A DNA stretch of 64,000 nt from Halobaculum litoreum (GCF_030127125.1 NZ_CP126156.1:310001-374000); one strand, 5' to 3'; shown: positions 26,963 to 36,588, counted from the first letter of the stretch. A program made the numbers and translations. Notes: generated by a model from the sequence alone, not told the origin.

Positions 26963-27817
26963 TCACACGCCCATCACGCCGTCCTCGGTGACCACCGCGT
27001 CGACCAGCCGCAGCGGCGTCGCGTCGTAGCCGGGGTTGGCGGCGCCGAAGCCGTCGGCGGGCTCCCGCAGCACCTCCGACTCGGGGCGGTGGGTGTTCTC
27101 GAAGGTGAACCCCGCGTCGCCGACGAACTTCGAGGACGCGCCGACGACCGTCACGGGGACGCCCCGGTCGGCGGCCGCGACGGCGATGCCGTACGTCCCG
27201 ACGCGGTTGTACACGCGGTCGTCGACGAGGCAGTTCATCCCGACGAGCACGCGGTCGCACTCCCGGAGGACGTGCCCGGCGGCGCTGTCGACGATCAGCG
27301 TCACGTCGACGCGGTCGTTGCCGGCGAGCTGGCGGGCGGTCCGCCGGCCGAGGAACCGCGGCCGCGACTCCGTGACGTACAGGTCGAACGCCGTCCCCTC
27401 GTCGAGGGCGTGCCTGAGGGCCGTCACCACCGTCGAGGAGTTCTCGTGGGTCAACAGGACGTCGCCGTCCTCGATCAGGGCCGCCGCGTGTTCGCCCGCC
27501 GCGCGCTTGCTCGCCTCGATGCGCTCGACGACCCCGTCGATCGCGGCCGAAAGCACCGCCTTCGCCTCGTCGACGGTGGCGGGGTCGGCGTCGGCGACCG
27601 CCTCGAGGATCCGCCGCTGGCTCGTGTACAGCGGCGCGTGCGACCGGTTCGCCTGCCTGAGCGTGCGGCTGTTGCGCTCCAGCGCGCGGTCGAACGCCTC
27701 GACGCCGCGGAACTCGCGGTCGAGCAGGTCGCGCAGCGCCTCGGCGGCGTCGACGGCGACCAGCGAGGCGCTCTGCGTCCGCAGCTCCTCGATCCGTCGG
27801 ACCGTCTCGTCGATCAT
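26963..27817 (-). CDS. eIF-2B alpha/beta/delta-related protein, possible ribose-1,5-bisphosphate isomerase
   Basis: This 284-residue protein belongs to the aIF-2B / methylthioribose-1-phosphate isomerase superfamily. Conserved parts are LLTHENSSTVVTAL, YVTESRPRFLGRRTA, the nucleotide-sugar loop VGMNCLVDD and NRVGTYGIAVAA near the C-terminus. Archaeal members include ribose-1,5-bisphosphate isomerase of the AMP-degrading Rubisco pathway as well as proteins of unknown role. No AMP phosphorylase or Rubisco gene is present here, so the function stays open. I chose the ATG at 27817 because the open frame upstream of it is arginine/proline-rich shadow sequence. Confidence 0.86.
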   Translation of the reverse strand: MIDETVRRIEELRTQSASLVAVDAAEALRDLLDREFRGVEAFDRALERNSRTLRQANRSHAPLYTSQRRILEAVADADPATVDEAKAVLSAAIDGVVERIEASKRAAGEHAAALIEDGDVLLTHENSSTVVTALRHALDEGTAFDLYVTESRPRFLGRRTARQLAGNDRVDVTLIVDSAAGHVLRECDRVLVGMNCLVDDRVYNRVGTYGIAVAAADRGVPVTVVGASSKFVGDAGFTFENTHRPESEVLREPADGFGAANPGYDATPLRLVDAVVTEDGVMGV

Positions 27818-27906
27818 GTCCTCGGGGACGCGCCGGTGTGTAATGATTGTGCAGGCCCGACGCACGCGGGCGGCCGGCGGTCGACGGGCCGGCTCGGGCG
27901 GCGGGC

Positions 27907-28236
27907 TCAGGCGGCGCGGAGTCGTCGGTGGAGGAGGTAGCCGACCGACACCGGCGGGAACACGAGCGCGACGAGTGCGTACAGCCAACGGACGGCGCCG
28001 ACGCCGCCGACGGTCGCGTCGCGGACGCGGGCGTCGTGGAGCAGCACCGCCGCGACGCCGGGGGCGACGACCAGCGTGTACGCGCTGCGGACGAGCGCCC
28101 ACGGCGAGGTGCCGGGGGCGAGGTAGCGCCACTCGACGAGCGCCAGCGCGACCCACGCGAGCGTCCCCGCCAGCAGCGCGGCGGTCCACGGCCCCGTCCC
28201 GTCGGCGGGGTCCGGGCGGTCCTCCGGGTGGAGCAT
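27907..28236 (-). CDS. Small three-helix membrane protein
   Basis: This 109-residue protein has three hydrophobic segments (TAALLAGTLAWVALALV, AYTLVVAPGVAAVLL, WLYALVALVFPPVSVGYLL) and a basic C-terminal HRRLRAA. The family is not recognised. I use the ATG at 28236; a GTG at 28272 would add twelve mostly Ser/Pro residues. Confidence 0.65.
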   Translation of the reverse strand: MLHPEDRPDPADGTGPWTAALLAGTLAWVALALVEWRYLAPGTSPWALVRSAYTLVVAPGVAAVLLHDARVRDATVGGVGAVRWLYALVALVFPPVSVGYLLHRRLRAA

Positions 28237-28339
28237 CGACGGCGGCGGCGACCGGGACGACGACACGGTCACACTCGGCGGCGCGCGGGCAAAAACGGCC
28301 CGCCGCGGGGTCTATGTGTCCCCGGCCCGTGCGGTTCCC

Positions 28340-28465
28340 ATGGCCGATCAGGAGCAGCGGAAGGCGACGGGCGGGATGTTGCTCGTCCTCGCCGGCGTCG
28401 CGGGGTTCATCACGCTACTGGGGATCGCGGTCATCTGGGCGTTCGCGTACGGCCCCCTCTCGTGA
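28340..28465 (+). CDS. 41-residue single-helix membrane protein
   Basis: This short gene reads MADQEQRKATGGMLLVLAG at its start and continues as one transmembrane helix (GVAGFITLLGIAVIWAF), ending in YGPLS. It has a clean ATG, acidic/basic N-terminal residues typical of haloarchaeal microproteins, and good codon usage. No partner is evident from its neighbours. Confidence 0.65.
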   Translation: MADQEQRKATGGMLLVLAGVAGFITLLGIAVIWAFAYGPLS

Positions 28466-28548
28466 GCCGTCGGGCGTCGGACGCCGGGCGCGACGCGACC
28501 GGACTGGTTCGGGTACCCATTGAACGGTGATCGTCCCGAACGGTGGGC

Positions 28549-28839
28549 ATGGAACACGGGAGCGACTCCGAACGCCCCCCGGCACACGCCGGCGAGGTAG
28601 TACGCTGTGACCCCGCGGACCCGGACACCGTCGTCGACGCCGTCGTGGAGGCGGTCGCGCGGGCGTCGGGGACCGAACCGCTGGCGCTGTCCCCGCTCGT
28701 CGGCGTCGTCGACCCCGACGCGCTGGGGGCGGTGCTGCGCGTCGCGACCTCCGACTCGACGATCAGCTTTCGGTACCACGGCCACGACGTGACGGTTCGC
28801 GGCGACGGCCGCGTCGCCGCGAGCGACCCCGGCGCGTAG
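28549..28839 (+). CDS. HalOD1 output-domain protein
   Basis: This 96-residue protein is one halobacterial output domain 1 (HalOD1), found alone or attached to haloarchaeal signalling proteins. Recognisable are TVVDAVVEAVARASGTEPLAL, PLVGVVDPDAL and the C-terminal ISFRYHGHDVTVRGDG. Its molecular role is unknown. ATG 28549 is preferred over GTG 28543. Confidence 0.82.
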   Translation: MEHGSDSERPPAHAGEVVRCDPADPDTVVDAVVEAVARASGTEPLALSPLVGVVDPDALGAVLRVATSDSTISFRYHGHDVTVRGDGRVAASDPGA

Positions 28840-29000
28840 CCGTCCCTCCGCGGGACCGAGGACCGACGGCCCCTCCCCGGGTCCGCGCCGCGTCGTCGTC
28901 GCCGGCGACGACGGGCGCGGACGCGAGACGGCCGGTCGTCACGACGAGCCGAGGAGCACGACGACGGCCCCGAGCCCGGCGGCCGGCCGAGTCCGTCCCG

Positions 29001-29858
29001 TTATGGCCCGTCGGACCCGCCGGCTCCGTACTCCTTCCCCTCGCGCGCGTCCGCCTTCAGCCGCCGCAGCGCCGCCACCGCCTGGCTCGCGTCGTACCCG
29101 AAGAACACGTCCCTCCCGTACGCCGCCGCGACCTCCGCGGCGTGGTTCAGGTCGTCGATGTCGACGTTCACGGCGTACAGTTCGACGGAGAACTCGACGT
29201 CCAGGTCGGCCAGCCGGCTCTCGAACCCCTTCGCGATCGTCTCCAGCCAGTACGTCGTCCCGTAGTGGGTGTCGTACAGCGGGACGACGAACTCGTCGAC
29301 GTACTCGGCCAGCGCCTCCAGGTCCAGCCCCGCCCGCTCGTACAGGTGGCCCGGGTACGGGTCGGGGTAGAGCGTGAGGTACACCCGCCCGGGGATCCGG
29401 TCGGTCGCCGCGGCGACGAACTCGGTGATCACCGACGCGCGCCACGCCTCCCAGTCGTCGAACTCGCTGTCCGCGAACCGCCGCTCGCACCGGTCGCAGT
29501 GACAGAACCCCTGCCGGGGGAACCCCACGTCGTCGAGGCGGACGTCGTCGTTGACGGCCGCGCAGTCCGCGACGATCTCGAGGAGGCCGCGGCGGTACTC
29601 CTCGTGGGTGGGACAGATGTACGCCCAGTCGAAGTACGTGCGGTCGCGGGTGGCCGGCCGCCCCGCCTCGTCGACCGGGACGAGGTCGGGCGTCGCCTCG
29701 GCGGCGGCGTTGTCGCCGAAACACGACACCATGTTCACGGCGGTCGCGAGCGGCTCGGCCGACCGACCGGTCACGTCCTTCACCTCGTAGAACCCGCGGT
29801 CGAACTCGGGCCACTCAACCTCCTCGGCGTTGCGGGTGACGACGCCGTACTCGGTCAT
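29001..29858 (-). CDS. TIM-barrel glycoside-hydrolase-like protein
   Basis: This 285-residue soluble protein shows strand/helix alternation like a (beta/alpha)8 barrel: DWAYICPTHEEYRRGLLEIV, DVRLDDVGFPRQGFCHCDRCERRF, RVYLTLYPDPYPGHL and VVPLYDTHYGTTYWLETIAKGF. The Asp-Asp after VRL and the C-H-C-D-R-C-E-R-RF cluster recur in glycoside-hydrolase-like barrels where a CyC-RC-F motif follows the catalytic strand. The substrate is unknown, and it has no signal peptide. The ATG at 29858 opens the conserved region; longer frames upstream are shadows. Confidence 0.7.
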   Translation of the reverse strand: MTEYGVVTRNAEEVEWPEFDRGFYEVKDVTGRSAEPLATAVNMVSCFGDNAAAEATPDLVPVDEAGRPATRDRTYFDWAYICPTHEEYRRGLLEIVADCAAVNDDVRLDDVGFPRQGFCHCDRCERRFADSEFDDWEAWRASVITEFVAAATDRIPGRVYLTLYPDPYPGHLYERAGLDLEALAEYVDEFVVPLYDTHYGTTYWLETIAKGFESRLADLDVEFSVELYAVNVDIDDLNHAAEVAAAYGRDVFFGYDASQAVAALRRLKADAREGKEYGAGGSDGP

Positions 29859-29943
29859 ACCGCGACTTGGCCGCTCGGGAGGGTACGTGTTTCGGAAAAC
29901 CGGTCGCGGGGCGCCGGCGACGCACCGGCGCGGACGGATTCGG

Positions 29944-30054
29944 TTACTCCTCGGTCTCGACTTCGACCTCGACGGGTTCGGTGTCTGAGCTGAACAGCAC
30001 GTACAGGAGGACGACGACACCGAACAACACGACGAGCTTGGACTTTCCGGACAT
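29944..30054 (-). CDS. 36-residue single-helix protein with acidic tail
   Basis: This short gene encodes MSGKSKLVVLFGVVVLLYVL followed by FSSDTEPVEVEVETEE: one membrane helix with an acidic exposed tail. The codon usage is haloarchaeal and it has a clean start and stop. It sits between the barrel protein and the zinc-ribbon paralogues. The family is not named. Confidence 0.65.
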   Translation of the reverse strand: MSGKSKLVVLFGVVVLLYVLFSSDTEPVEVEVETEE

Positions 30055-30159
30055 ACCCCGCCCTTCTGGCGGCGGGCACTAATCGTTTCCGCCCCCGGCG
30101 GCGGGATCGAGGGCGGGTCGCGAGGGCGGCGGGCGCCCCGACGGCGCGGCCGGGCGGCC

Positions 30160-31032
30160 TCAGTCGGTCGGCCGCTCCTCGTCGACGCCGACCGCGCCAA
30201 GGTCGCGGACCGCCGCGCCGCAGTCCTCGCACGCCACCACCCGGCGGGTCGGCGTCTCGCCGGGGTTCATCGTCCCGCCGCAGCAGCCGTCCGCGACGGT
30301 CGTCTCCGCGAGCGACCCGCCACACGCCGGGCACGCCGGGAGGAACAGCCGCAACGGCGACGCCGCGGGCGCGCGGACCGGTTCGGCCACCCCGACGCGC
30401 TCCATCGCGCGGACCGCCGCCACGTCGGCGACGGCGTGGACGGGGCGGAGCCACACCGCCCCGGCGTCCCCCTCGACGGCGACCCCGTCGAACCGCGTCG
30501 ACCCCTCCGCCTCGAAGGGGACGGCGTCGGCGGTCGCGGCCGCCAGCGCGTCGTCGTCGAGCGCCCGGAGTCGCTCCATCTCGTCGGTCCACGCCGTCTC
30601 GAACCCGTCCGTCAGGTGGAGGTCGCCGTCGCTCCCCTCGGTCACCACCCCGGCCTCCAGCATCGCGCCGAGCAGCTCCGCCGGGTCGTGGTCCCCGACC
30701 GCGAGGTCGTCGGACTCCCGGTCCGGGGAGCCGCCGGCGTCGTCGGCGCCGACGTGGGCGAAGTACGGCGCCAGCCCGGCGGCGCGCACCAGCCGCGGCG
30801 CGAACGCGGGGGTTCCGGGGACGACGTAGCCGCGGACGGCGATCAGCGCCGCGCCCGCCGCGAGCACGAGCAGCGCCGCGGGGATCGAGACGACTGCCAC
30901 GGCCGCGCCCGCGAGGGCGACCGCGGCGGCGTTGACGGCGGTGCAGGGCCAACACCGGTCGGCGCCGGTGTACTCCGGTCTGCGGAGCCTGTCGAGCACG
31001 CTCACGCCCGGGAGTGGCGGCCGGAGCCGCAT
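30160..31032 (-). CDS. Membrane-anchored zinc-ribbon protein, paralogue 1
   Basis: In this 290-residue protein an N-terminal CWPC pair and two hydrophobic helices (residues about 30-65) precede a soluble domain containing LTDGFETAWTDEMERLRAL and a C-terminal zinc ribbon (CPACGG, then CEDCGAAV). The soluble part is clearly homologous to the gene just upstream at 31070-31675, so the pair arose by tandem duplication. The ATG at 31032 is chosen because earlier residues are proline-rich shadow sequence. The function is unknown. Confidence 0.72.
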   Translation of the reverse strand: MRLRPPLPGVSVLDRLRRPEYTGADRCWPCTAVNAAAVALAGAAVAVVSIPAALLVLAAGAALIAVRGYVVPGTPAFAPRLVRAAGLAPYFAHVGADDAGGSPDRESDDLAVGDHDPAELLGAMLEAGVVTEGSDGDLHLTDGFETAWTDEMERLRALDDDALAAATADAVPFEAEGSTRFDGVAVEGDAGAVWLRPVHAVADVAAVRAMERVGVAEPVRAPAASPLRLFLPACPACGGSLAETTVADGCCGGTMNPGETPTRRVVACEDCGAAVRDLGAVGVDEERPTD

Positions 31033-31069
31033 AGCCGTTGCCGACACCGACGGAGGACGAAGGTCCGCC

Positions 31070-31675
31070 TCATTCGGCGTCCGTCCCCCCGGCGTCGACC
31101 GGGGCGGAGTGGCGGTGGACCTCGGCGCCGCAGTCGGCACAGCCCAGCACGACCCGCGGGGAGTCCCGGCCGGGGATCTCGTCGGCGTACCCGTCCGCGG
31201 ACGGCCGTTCGACGAGGTCGTCGCCGCAGACGGGGCACTCCGGCGTGAACAGTCGCAGCGGCGTCGCGGCCGGCGCGCGGGCGACCGCGGGCACGTCGAA
31301 CGACTCCATCGCGAGCACGGCGGCCACGTCGGCGATGGCGTCCGCGGGTCGGAGCCAGGCGACGCCCGCCTCGCCCTCGACCCGGATCCCGCCGTAGGCG
31401 CGTTCGCCCTCGGCCTCGAACGGGACCGCCCGCGCGGTCACCTCGATCAGTTCCTCGGGCTCGAGCGCCCGGAGGCGCTCCATCTCGTCGGTCCAGGCCG
31501 CCTCGAACGCGTCGGTGAGGTACAACGCGTCGCCGTCCTCGCCCGCCGTCAGCACGCCCGCTCGCAGCATCGTGTCGAGCAGGTCCGCCGGGTCGCTGTC
31601 TGGCGCGAGCGGGTCGGAGGCTCGCGACGGCTCCTCGCGACGGTCGTCGTCGTCGGCGGCGTCGAACGCGGTCAC
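31070..31675 (-). CDS. Soluble zinc-ribbon protein, paralogue 2
   Basis: This 201-residue protein shares LTDAFEAAWTDEMERLRAL, VAWLRPADAIADVAAV, APAATPLRLFTPECPVCG and the final CADCGAEVH with its neighbour at 30160-31032, but lacks the N-terminal membrane helices. The two genes are 37 bases apart on one strand. I do not recognise a named family; the zinc ribbon could bind nucleic acid or protein. Confidence 0.72.
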   Translation of the reverse strand: MTAFDAADDDDRREEPSRASDPLAPDSDPADLLDTMLRAGVLTAGEDGDALYLTDAFEAAWTDEMERLRALEPEELIEVTARAVPFEAEGERAYGGIRVEGEAGVAWLRPADAIADVAAVLAMESFDVPAVARAPAATPLRLFTPECPVCGDDLVERPSADGYADEIPGRDSPRVVLGCADCGAEVHRHSAPVDAGGTDAE

Positions 31676-31792
31676 GACCGTGTGTGTGTACGCCGGAGGC
31701 GAATAGACGTTTCCGAAGCGCCGCGGGTCGCCGCCGCTCGCCGGCCGGTCGTGACGGTCGCGAAAACGGAACCGAGAGAGGGGGGAACGCGC

Positions 31793-32404
31793 CTACAGCT
31801 CGACGGCTTCCTTCTGCCCGAGCGACTCGGGGGTCGTGAAGCGGATGCTCGTGGTCGCGCCCGACATCGTGTTGATCTTGATCGTGACCTCCTCGCCCTC
31901 GCCCAGCGCCGCCGGCGAGTCGCTCAGCGTGAGGTCGAACTCGATGTTGAAGCGGTCGTCCGCGTCGTTGAGCACGGTGTCGGAGTCGTCCGTGTTCTTC
32001 ACCGCGGTCGTGTTGAACTGCCAGCCGGCCTCGCCGGAGCTGTTGTGCGTCAGCGTCTCGGTCCCCTGCGGGCCGATCCAGTTGATCGTCGCGTTCGAGA
32101 GGTCGATCTCGCCGGCGCCCGGCGCCTGCGTCACCGTCACGTTCACCTGCTCGATCGTGTCGTCCGGGATGCTGTCGCTGCTGTTGGTGTTGACCGACCC
32201 GGTCGTGACGACCTCTTGGAGGCGGTTGCTGACCTGTTTACTGCTCTGTTGGCCGGTCTCTTGCGACTTGCTCTGGAGGAAGCCCGCGGTGTTGATCAGG
32301 ACGCCGGCGGCGATCGCCGCCACCAGCACCATCGCGATGAACACGATGAGCGTCCCGATACCGACCTGCCCGCGCTCTTCCTCGTCCGTGATGAATTCGA
32401 ACAT
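31793..32404 (-). CDS. Archaellin (major archaeal flagellin)
   Basis: This 203-residue archaellum subunit has a short basic/acidic N-terminal leader before [21 protein letters not shown], the class III signal cleaved by the prepilin-type peptidase, leaving the hydrophobic filament-core helix. The conserved [16 protein letters not shown] follows. Five N-glycosylation sequons are visible (NSS, NVT, NAT, NSS, NTT), as expected for the exposed domain. The gene stands alone: no arlCDEFGHIJ motor genes lie nearby, so it depends on a machinery encoded elsewhere. Confidence 0.95.
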   Translation of the reverse strand: MFEFITDEEERGQVGIGTLIVFIAMVLVAAIAAGVLINTAGFLQSKSQETGQQSSKQVSNRLQEVVTTGSVNTNSSDSIPDDTIEQVNVTVTQAPGAGEIDLSNATINWIGPQGTETLTHNSSGEAGWQFNTTAVKNTDDSDTVLNDADDRFNIEFDLTLSDSPAALGEGEEVTIKINTMSGATTSIRFTTPESLGQKEAVEL

Positions 32405-32448
32405 GGGTTGATCTGCTTCGGCGCTATGCGGGTGAGATCCCCGTCGGG

Positions 32449-32456
32449 ATTTAACG
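32449..32456 (-). promoter_or_regulatory. TATA-like element upstream of the archaellin gene
   Basis: On the minus strand GTTAAATC occurs 45-52 bases before the archaellin ATG, in a local AT-rich patch inside GC-rich DNA. It fits the haloarchaeal TATA consensus and would give a short untranslated leader. The assignment rests on position only. Confidence 0.4.
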
Positions 32457-32497
32457 GAAGCGCCCCGGGTATCGGAACCGATACTCGACCCGGTCGG

Positions 32498-32965
32498 TCA
32501 GTGGACCGCGAGGTGGTCGCCGATGTCCTCGCGGACGATCTCGCCGCAGAACTCACAGCGGACGCCGTCGTCGACGACCCCGAACGCGGACTCGACGGGC
32601 TCGTCGGCGTTCGTGATGCAGTTGTGGTTCGGGCAGGTGAGCAGGCCGACGACGCGCTCGGGACGCTCGACGCGCTTCTTGTCGACCACCTCGAACTCGC
32701 GCACGATGTTGACCGTCGCCTCCGGCGCGAGCAGCGACAGCACGTCGACCTCGCCCTGGCTCAGTTCGCGGTCCTCCACCTTCACCACGTCCTTCGTCCC
32801 CAGTTTGTCCGAGGGGACGTTCATCCCGATGGAGACGCCGACGCCCTCGTCGCCGTCGATGCCGAGGATCGCGAGCACGTTCAGCGCCTGCCCGCCGGTG
32901 ATGTGGTCGATGACGGTGCCGTCGCGGATCTTCGAGACGCGCAGTTCGCGTTCCGGCTCGCTCAT
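32498..32965 (-). CDS. pyrI: Aspartate carbamoyltransferase regulatory chain
   Basis: This 155-residue regulatory subunit binds allosteric nucleotides and attaches to the PyrB catalytic trimers through a zinc site. Residues 5-100 form the nucleotide-binding domain ([24 protein letters not shown]). The C-terminal part carries the four zinc cysteines in CPNHNC and CEFC. It overlaps the end of pyrB by four bases, so the two are translationally coupled in one operon. Confidence 0.97.
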   Translation of the reverse strand: MSEPERELRVSKIRDGTVIDHITGGQALNVLAILGIDGDEGVGVSIGMNVPSDKLGTKDVVKVEDRELSQGEVDVLSLLAPEATVNIVREFEVVDKKRVERPERVVGLLTCPNHNCITNADEPVESAFGVVDDGVRCEFCGEIVREDIGDHLAVH

Positions 32966-33915
32966 CGGCCACCCCCGTCGGTCGCGACCGGGTCGTCGGC
33001 GGCGCCGTCCCCGGCGAGCAGTCCGTCGAGCAGCGCCATCCGCACCGGGACGCCGTTGTGGGCCTGCGCGAAGTAGGCGGCGTACTCGCTGTCGTCGACG
33101 TCGGGCGCGATCTCGTCGACGCGCGGCAGCGGGTGCATCACGGTGAGGTCGTCGCGGGCGGCTTCGAGGGTCTCGGCGTCGATGCGGTACTGGCCCGCGA
33201 CCTTCTGGTACTCGTTCTCGTCGGGGAAGCGCTCGCGCTGGATGCGCGTGACGTACAGCACGTCCAGCTCCGGGAGCACCTCGTCGAGGTCGGTGTGTTC
33301 GCGGAGCCGGGCGCCGGCGTCGTGGAGGTCGAACTGGACGCTCCGGGGGAGCCGCAGCGACTCCGGGCTGACGAAGTGCATCCGGGCGTCGAACTCGGTG
33401 AGCGCCGACGCGAGCGAGTGGACCGTCCGCCCGTACTTCAGGTCGCCCATGATCCCGACCGTCAGGTCGTCGAGCCCGGCGCGCTCGCGCATCGTGTACA
33501 GGTCGAGCAGGGTCTGACTCGGGTGTTGCCCGGCGCCGTCGCCGGCGTTGACGACCGGCACGTCGACGAACTGGGAGGCGAGCTTGGCCGCCCCCTCGCT
33601 GGGGTGGCGGAGGACGATGCCGTCGGCGTACCCCTCGATGACGCGGACGGTGTCGGCCAGCGACTCCCCCTTCTTCACCGACGACGACTCCACCGTCCCC
33701 ATGTCGACGGTGTCGCCGCCGAGGCGCTTCATCGCGGTGTCGAACGACATCTTGGTGCGCGTGCTCGGCTCGAAGAAGCACAGCGCCAGCAGGGTGTCGT
33801 CGTAGCGGCCGGCGGCGGCGTCCGGGTCGGCGTCGAGTTCGGCCGCTCGGTCCAGCACGGCCTCGATGTCCTCCCGGGTGAGCTGGCCCGCCGAGAGGAG
33901 GTGGTCGTGTCGCAT
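32962..33915 (-). CDS. pyrB: Aspartate carbamoyltransferase catalytic chain
   Basis: This 317-residue enzyme catalyses carbamoyl phosphate plus aspartate to carbamoyl aspartate, the committed step of pyrimidine synthesis. The carbamoyl-phosphate site [12 protein letters not shown], the Lys-bearing loop [28 protein letters not shown] and the C-terminal [10 protein letters not shown] are all intact. The length is standard. It is the first gene of the pyrBI operon and lies about 300 bases from the next gene upstream. Confidence 0.98.
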   Translation of the reverse strand: MRHDHLLSAGQLTREDIEAVLDRAAELDADPDAAAGRYDDTLLALCFFEPSTRTKMSFDTAMKRLGGDTVDMGTVESSSVKKGESLADTVRVIEGYADGIVLRHPSEGAAKLASQFVDVPVVNAGDGAGQHPSQTLLDLYTMRERAGLDDLTVGIMGDLKYGRTVHSLASALTEFDARMHFVSPESLRLPRSVQFDLHDAGARLREHTDLDEVLPELDVLYVTRIQRERFPDENEYQKVAGQYRIDAETLEAARDDLTVMHPLPRVDEIAPDVDDSEYAAYFAQAHNGVPVRMALLDGLLAGDGAADDPVATDGGGR

Positions 33916-34223
33916 CGATCGATACGGCGTCGGCGCGTCCCTTCAATCGCTCGGCTCGACGATCCCGCCGCTTGCCTGCGGTTTTGCACGGTGATGCTGT
34001 CCGGTGTCGCCGCGGTTTCGAGATTCGTAACGGGCCATCGGTCGCGGCTCCCCGGTCGCGGGACCGTGCGGGGCGCGCGACGAGGGACGGGTTCACGGCG
34101 ACGGGTCACGACCGATCGGAGCCGCGCGAGCGGTCGCACGGTGGTCACCTCGGATCCGGATCGTCGCGGTCGCGGCCGCAGACCGCTATCGATCACGTGG
34201 TCACACGGCGGCCACGGACGCGT
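33916..34223. other. Intergenic stretch without a recognisable gene
   Basis: This gap of 308 bases between pyrB and the ferritin-like gene contains GC-rich sequence with no believable coding frame. The part next to pyrB should hold the pyrBI promoter, but I see only a weak AT patch (CTTCAATCG) and no clear TATA box. Confidence 0.45.
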
Positions 34224-34865
34224 TCAACACACCGGCTTCACGTCGATCCCCATCCCAGCCAGCGCGTCGGCGTAGTCGTCGTACGCGATCTGCACCACGT
34301 ACTCGGCGACCATCCGCGCGCGCTCCCAGTCGTCCTCGTCGGCACACAGGTCGTCGAGGAGCGCGACCCCCCGGTCGAGCTCCGCCTCGGTCTCCGCGCG
34401 GAGGTCGCGAAAGAGGTCCGCCCGCCGCTCGTCCCCCTCGTTGACGAAGAACGAGACGATCTGGAGGTGGGTGCGGTCGCTGACGAGGCCACGCCCGACG
34501 GTCCCGGCGGCGACGCGCTCGACGGCGTCCTCGCGGGCCCGGAGGTACGTGTGCATCGCGCCGCCGTCGGCGGGGTCGTGGTCGCCGTCCAGCGCCGCCA
34601 GCGAGTCGAGCACGCGCTCGCGGTGGTCGCGCTCGCGGTCGGCCAGCCACGCGAACAGCTCGCGGGCCGCGTCGTCCGTCTCGTCGTCGGCCCACCCGGC
34701 GAACGTCGTGTGGGCGGCGTGCTCGGAGTCGGCCGCCGCGGTCAACACCGCCGTCGGCTCCAGCGTCGCGTCGGTGAGCGCGATCAGGAGCTTGTTCGAG
34801 CCGAGGCGGTCCAACTCGGTCGCCTTCGCGCCCGCCACCGCCTCGCGGAACGTCTCGCCGTCCAT
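34224..34865 (-). CDS. Rubrerythrin/ferritin-like four-helix protein
   Basis: This 213-residue helical protein has recurring acidic/His motifs: DSEHAAHTTFAGWADDE, LADRERDHRERVL, TYLRAREDAVERV and a terminal helix IAYDDYADALAGMG. The arrangement matches haloarchaeal ferritin-like or rubrerythrin-like proteins, although I cannot confirm a full di-iron ligand set by eye. The ATG at 34865 begins MDGETFREAV; longer frames upstream are antisense shadows. It is divergent from the ASCH gene 60 bases away. Confidence 0.75.
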   Translation of the reverse strand: MDGETFREAVAGAKATELDRLGSNKLLIALTDATLEPTAVLTAAADSEHAAHTTFAGWADDETDDAARELFAWLADRERDHRERVLDSLAALDGDHDPADGGAMHTYLRAREDAVERVAAGTVGRGLVSDRTHLQIVSFFVNEGDERRADLFRDLRAETEAELDRGVALLDDLCADEDDWERARMVAEYVVQIAYDDYADALAGMGIDVKPVC

Positions 34866-34925
34866 GTCCGATCGGTCGACGAGGGCGGCGTTAACGTTTC
34901 CCCCGAGCGACACCACCGAACGCGT

Positions 34926-35240
34926 ATGGCACAGATCGACGCCGGCGAGATCCTGCCGAACGAGCACGTCCGACAGCAGGCGATCGAGGGACGGCTCACC
35001 CAACTCCACCGCGGGCACGCCTACGCCGAGGAGGGCGACACCTTCGAGATCGACGGCACGACGTTCGAGGTGACGGCGATCGACCGTCGCACGCTGGGCG
35101 ACCTCACCGACGAGGACGCCCGCGCGGAGGGCTCCGAGGACCTCGCGGCGTACAAACGGCGGCTCGAACGCGTCCACGACTCCTTCGAGTGGGACGACGA
35201 CAGCGAGGTCGTCCGCCACGCGTTCGAGCCGCGGGAGTGA
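34926..35240 (+). CDS. ASCH/PUA-like domain protein
   Basis: This 104-residue protein is a compact beta-barrel with the ASCH features YAEEGDTFEIDGTTFEVTAIDRR and a C-terminal LERVHDSFEWDDDSEVVRHAFE. ASCH domains are RNA-binding folds related to PUA; some act as RNA-targeted hydrolases or coactivators. The target is unknown here. It is followed after seven bases by the rhodanese fusion, so cotranscription is likely. Confidence 0.78.
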   Translation: MAQIDAGEILPNEHVRQQAIEGRLTQLHRGHAYAEEGDTFEIDGTTFEVTAIDRRTLGDLTDEDARAEGSEDLAAYKRRLERVHDSFEWDDDSEVVRHAFEPRE

Positions 35241-35247
35241 GGCGGCC

Positions 35248-36482
35248 GTGACCGACCACGACCCCGGTCGCGGCCCCCGGCCGACGCCGCGGCGGGCGGC
35301 CTCGGCGGCGACCCCGGCGGCGAGGTCGCCCCCGAGACGCTCGCGCGACTGCTGCGCGACGGCGGGCACGTCTCCGTCCTCGACGTGCGCGACCGCCCCG
35401 AGTTCGAGGCGTGGCACGTCGACGGCCGCGGCGTCGTCGCCCGGCAGGTCGCCCACGTCCAGTTCGTCGCCGCCGGCGCGCGCGGCGAGCCGACGGCCCC
35501 GCTCCCGGACGACCTCCCCGAGCCGATCGTCGTCGTCTGCGGGCGCGGCGCGGCCAGCGCCGACGTGGCGACCCGGCTGGCCGACGCCGGCGTCGACGCG
35601 GTGAACCTCGCGGGCGGCATGGACGCGTGGGCCGAGACGTACCTCGCCGAGCCGCTCGTCCGGCGCGGCGACCTCACGGTGGTCCAGTACCAGCGCCCGT
35701 CCTCCGGGTGCCTCGCGCACCTCGTCGTCGCGGGCCGCGGCGACGACCGCGAGGCGCTCGTCGTCGACCCGCTCCGGGCGTTCGCCGACCGCTACGTCGC
35801 CGACGCCGCCGAGTACGGTGCGACCCTCCGCTACGCCGTCGACACGCACGTCCACGCCGACCACGTCAGCGGGATCCGCGCCGTACGCGAGGCGACCGAC
35901 GGCGACGCCGAGGCGGTGCTCCCGGCGGGCGCGACCGAGCGCGGCCTCGCGTTCGAACCCCGCCTCCTCGCGGACGGCGACACGCTCCGCGTCGGCGACG
36001 CCGCCGTCTCGGCGGTCCACGCGCCGGGCCACACGAGCGAGCTGACGTGTCTGCGGCTCCACCGCGACGACCCGGACGCGGGCGACGTCCTGTTCACGGG
36101 CGACGCGCTGTTCCTCCGGAGCGTCGGCCGCCCCGACTTGGAGGCGGGCGACGCGGGGGCGCGCGACCTCGCCGAACGGGGGTACGACTCCCTCCACGAC
36201 CGCCTGCTCGCGCTCCCGGAGGACACGCTCGTCGCGCCGGGCCACTTCGCCGACCTCGCGGACGCCCGGGGCGACGGCTACGCCGCGCCGCTGGCCGCGG
36301 TGCGCGACCTCGACGTGCTCGGGCTCGACCGCGAGGCGTTCGTCGAGCGCGTCGCCTCCTCGCTGCCGCCGCGGCCCGCCAACCACGAGCGGATCGTGGC
36401 GACGAACCTCGGGCGCGCGTCGATGACCGACGACGAGGCGTTCGAGGCGGAGCTCGGGCCCAACAACTGTGCGGTGAACTGA
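35248..36482 (+). CDS. Rhodanese/metallo-beta-lactamase fusion (persulfide dioxygenase-like), frameshifted near its start
   Basis: An N-terminal rhodanese domain (VLDVRDRPEFEAWHVDG, active-site loop VVVCGRGAASADVA with cysteine) is followed by a metallo-beta-lactamase domain with THVHADHVSG metal ligands, APGHTSE and LFTGDALFL. This order is the reverse of many persulfide dioxygenase fusions but fits haloarchaeal proteins of sulfur metabolism. Coding sequence clearly continues upstream of the first in-frame start (ETLARLLRDGGHVSV), while the GTG at 35248 lies in another frame. One extra G near 35279-35283 would join them as RPDAAAGGLGG. The intact protein would be about 411 residues, and the frame break is probably an assembly error. 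Confidence 0.8.
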
Positions 36483-36588
36483 TCCGGCCGCGGCGCCGGT
36501 CTCACGCCCTCGCGCGCGCCGGCTCACGGATCACGGCGTCGCCGTCGCCGGGGCCACGGCGACCCCCACGGCCCCGGGCGCTACCGGC

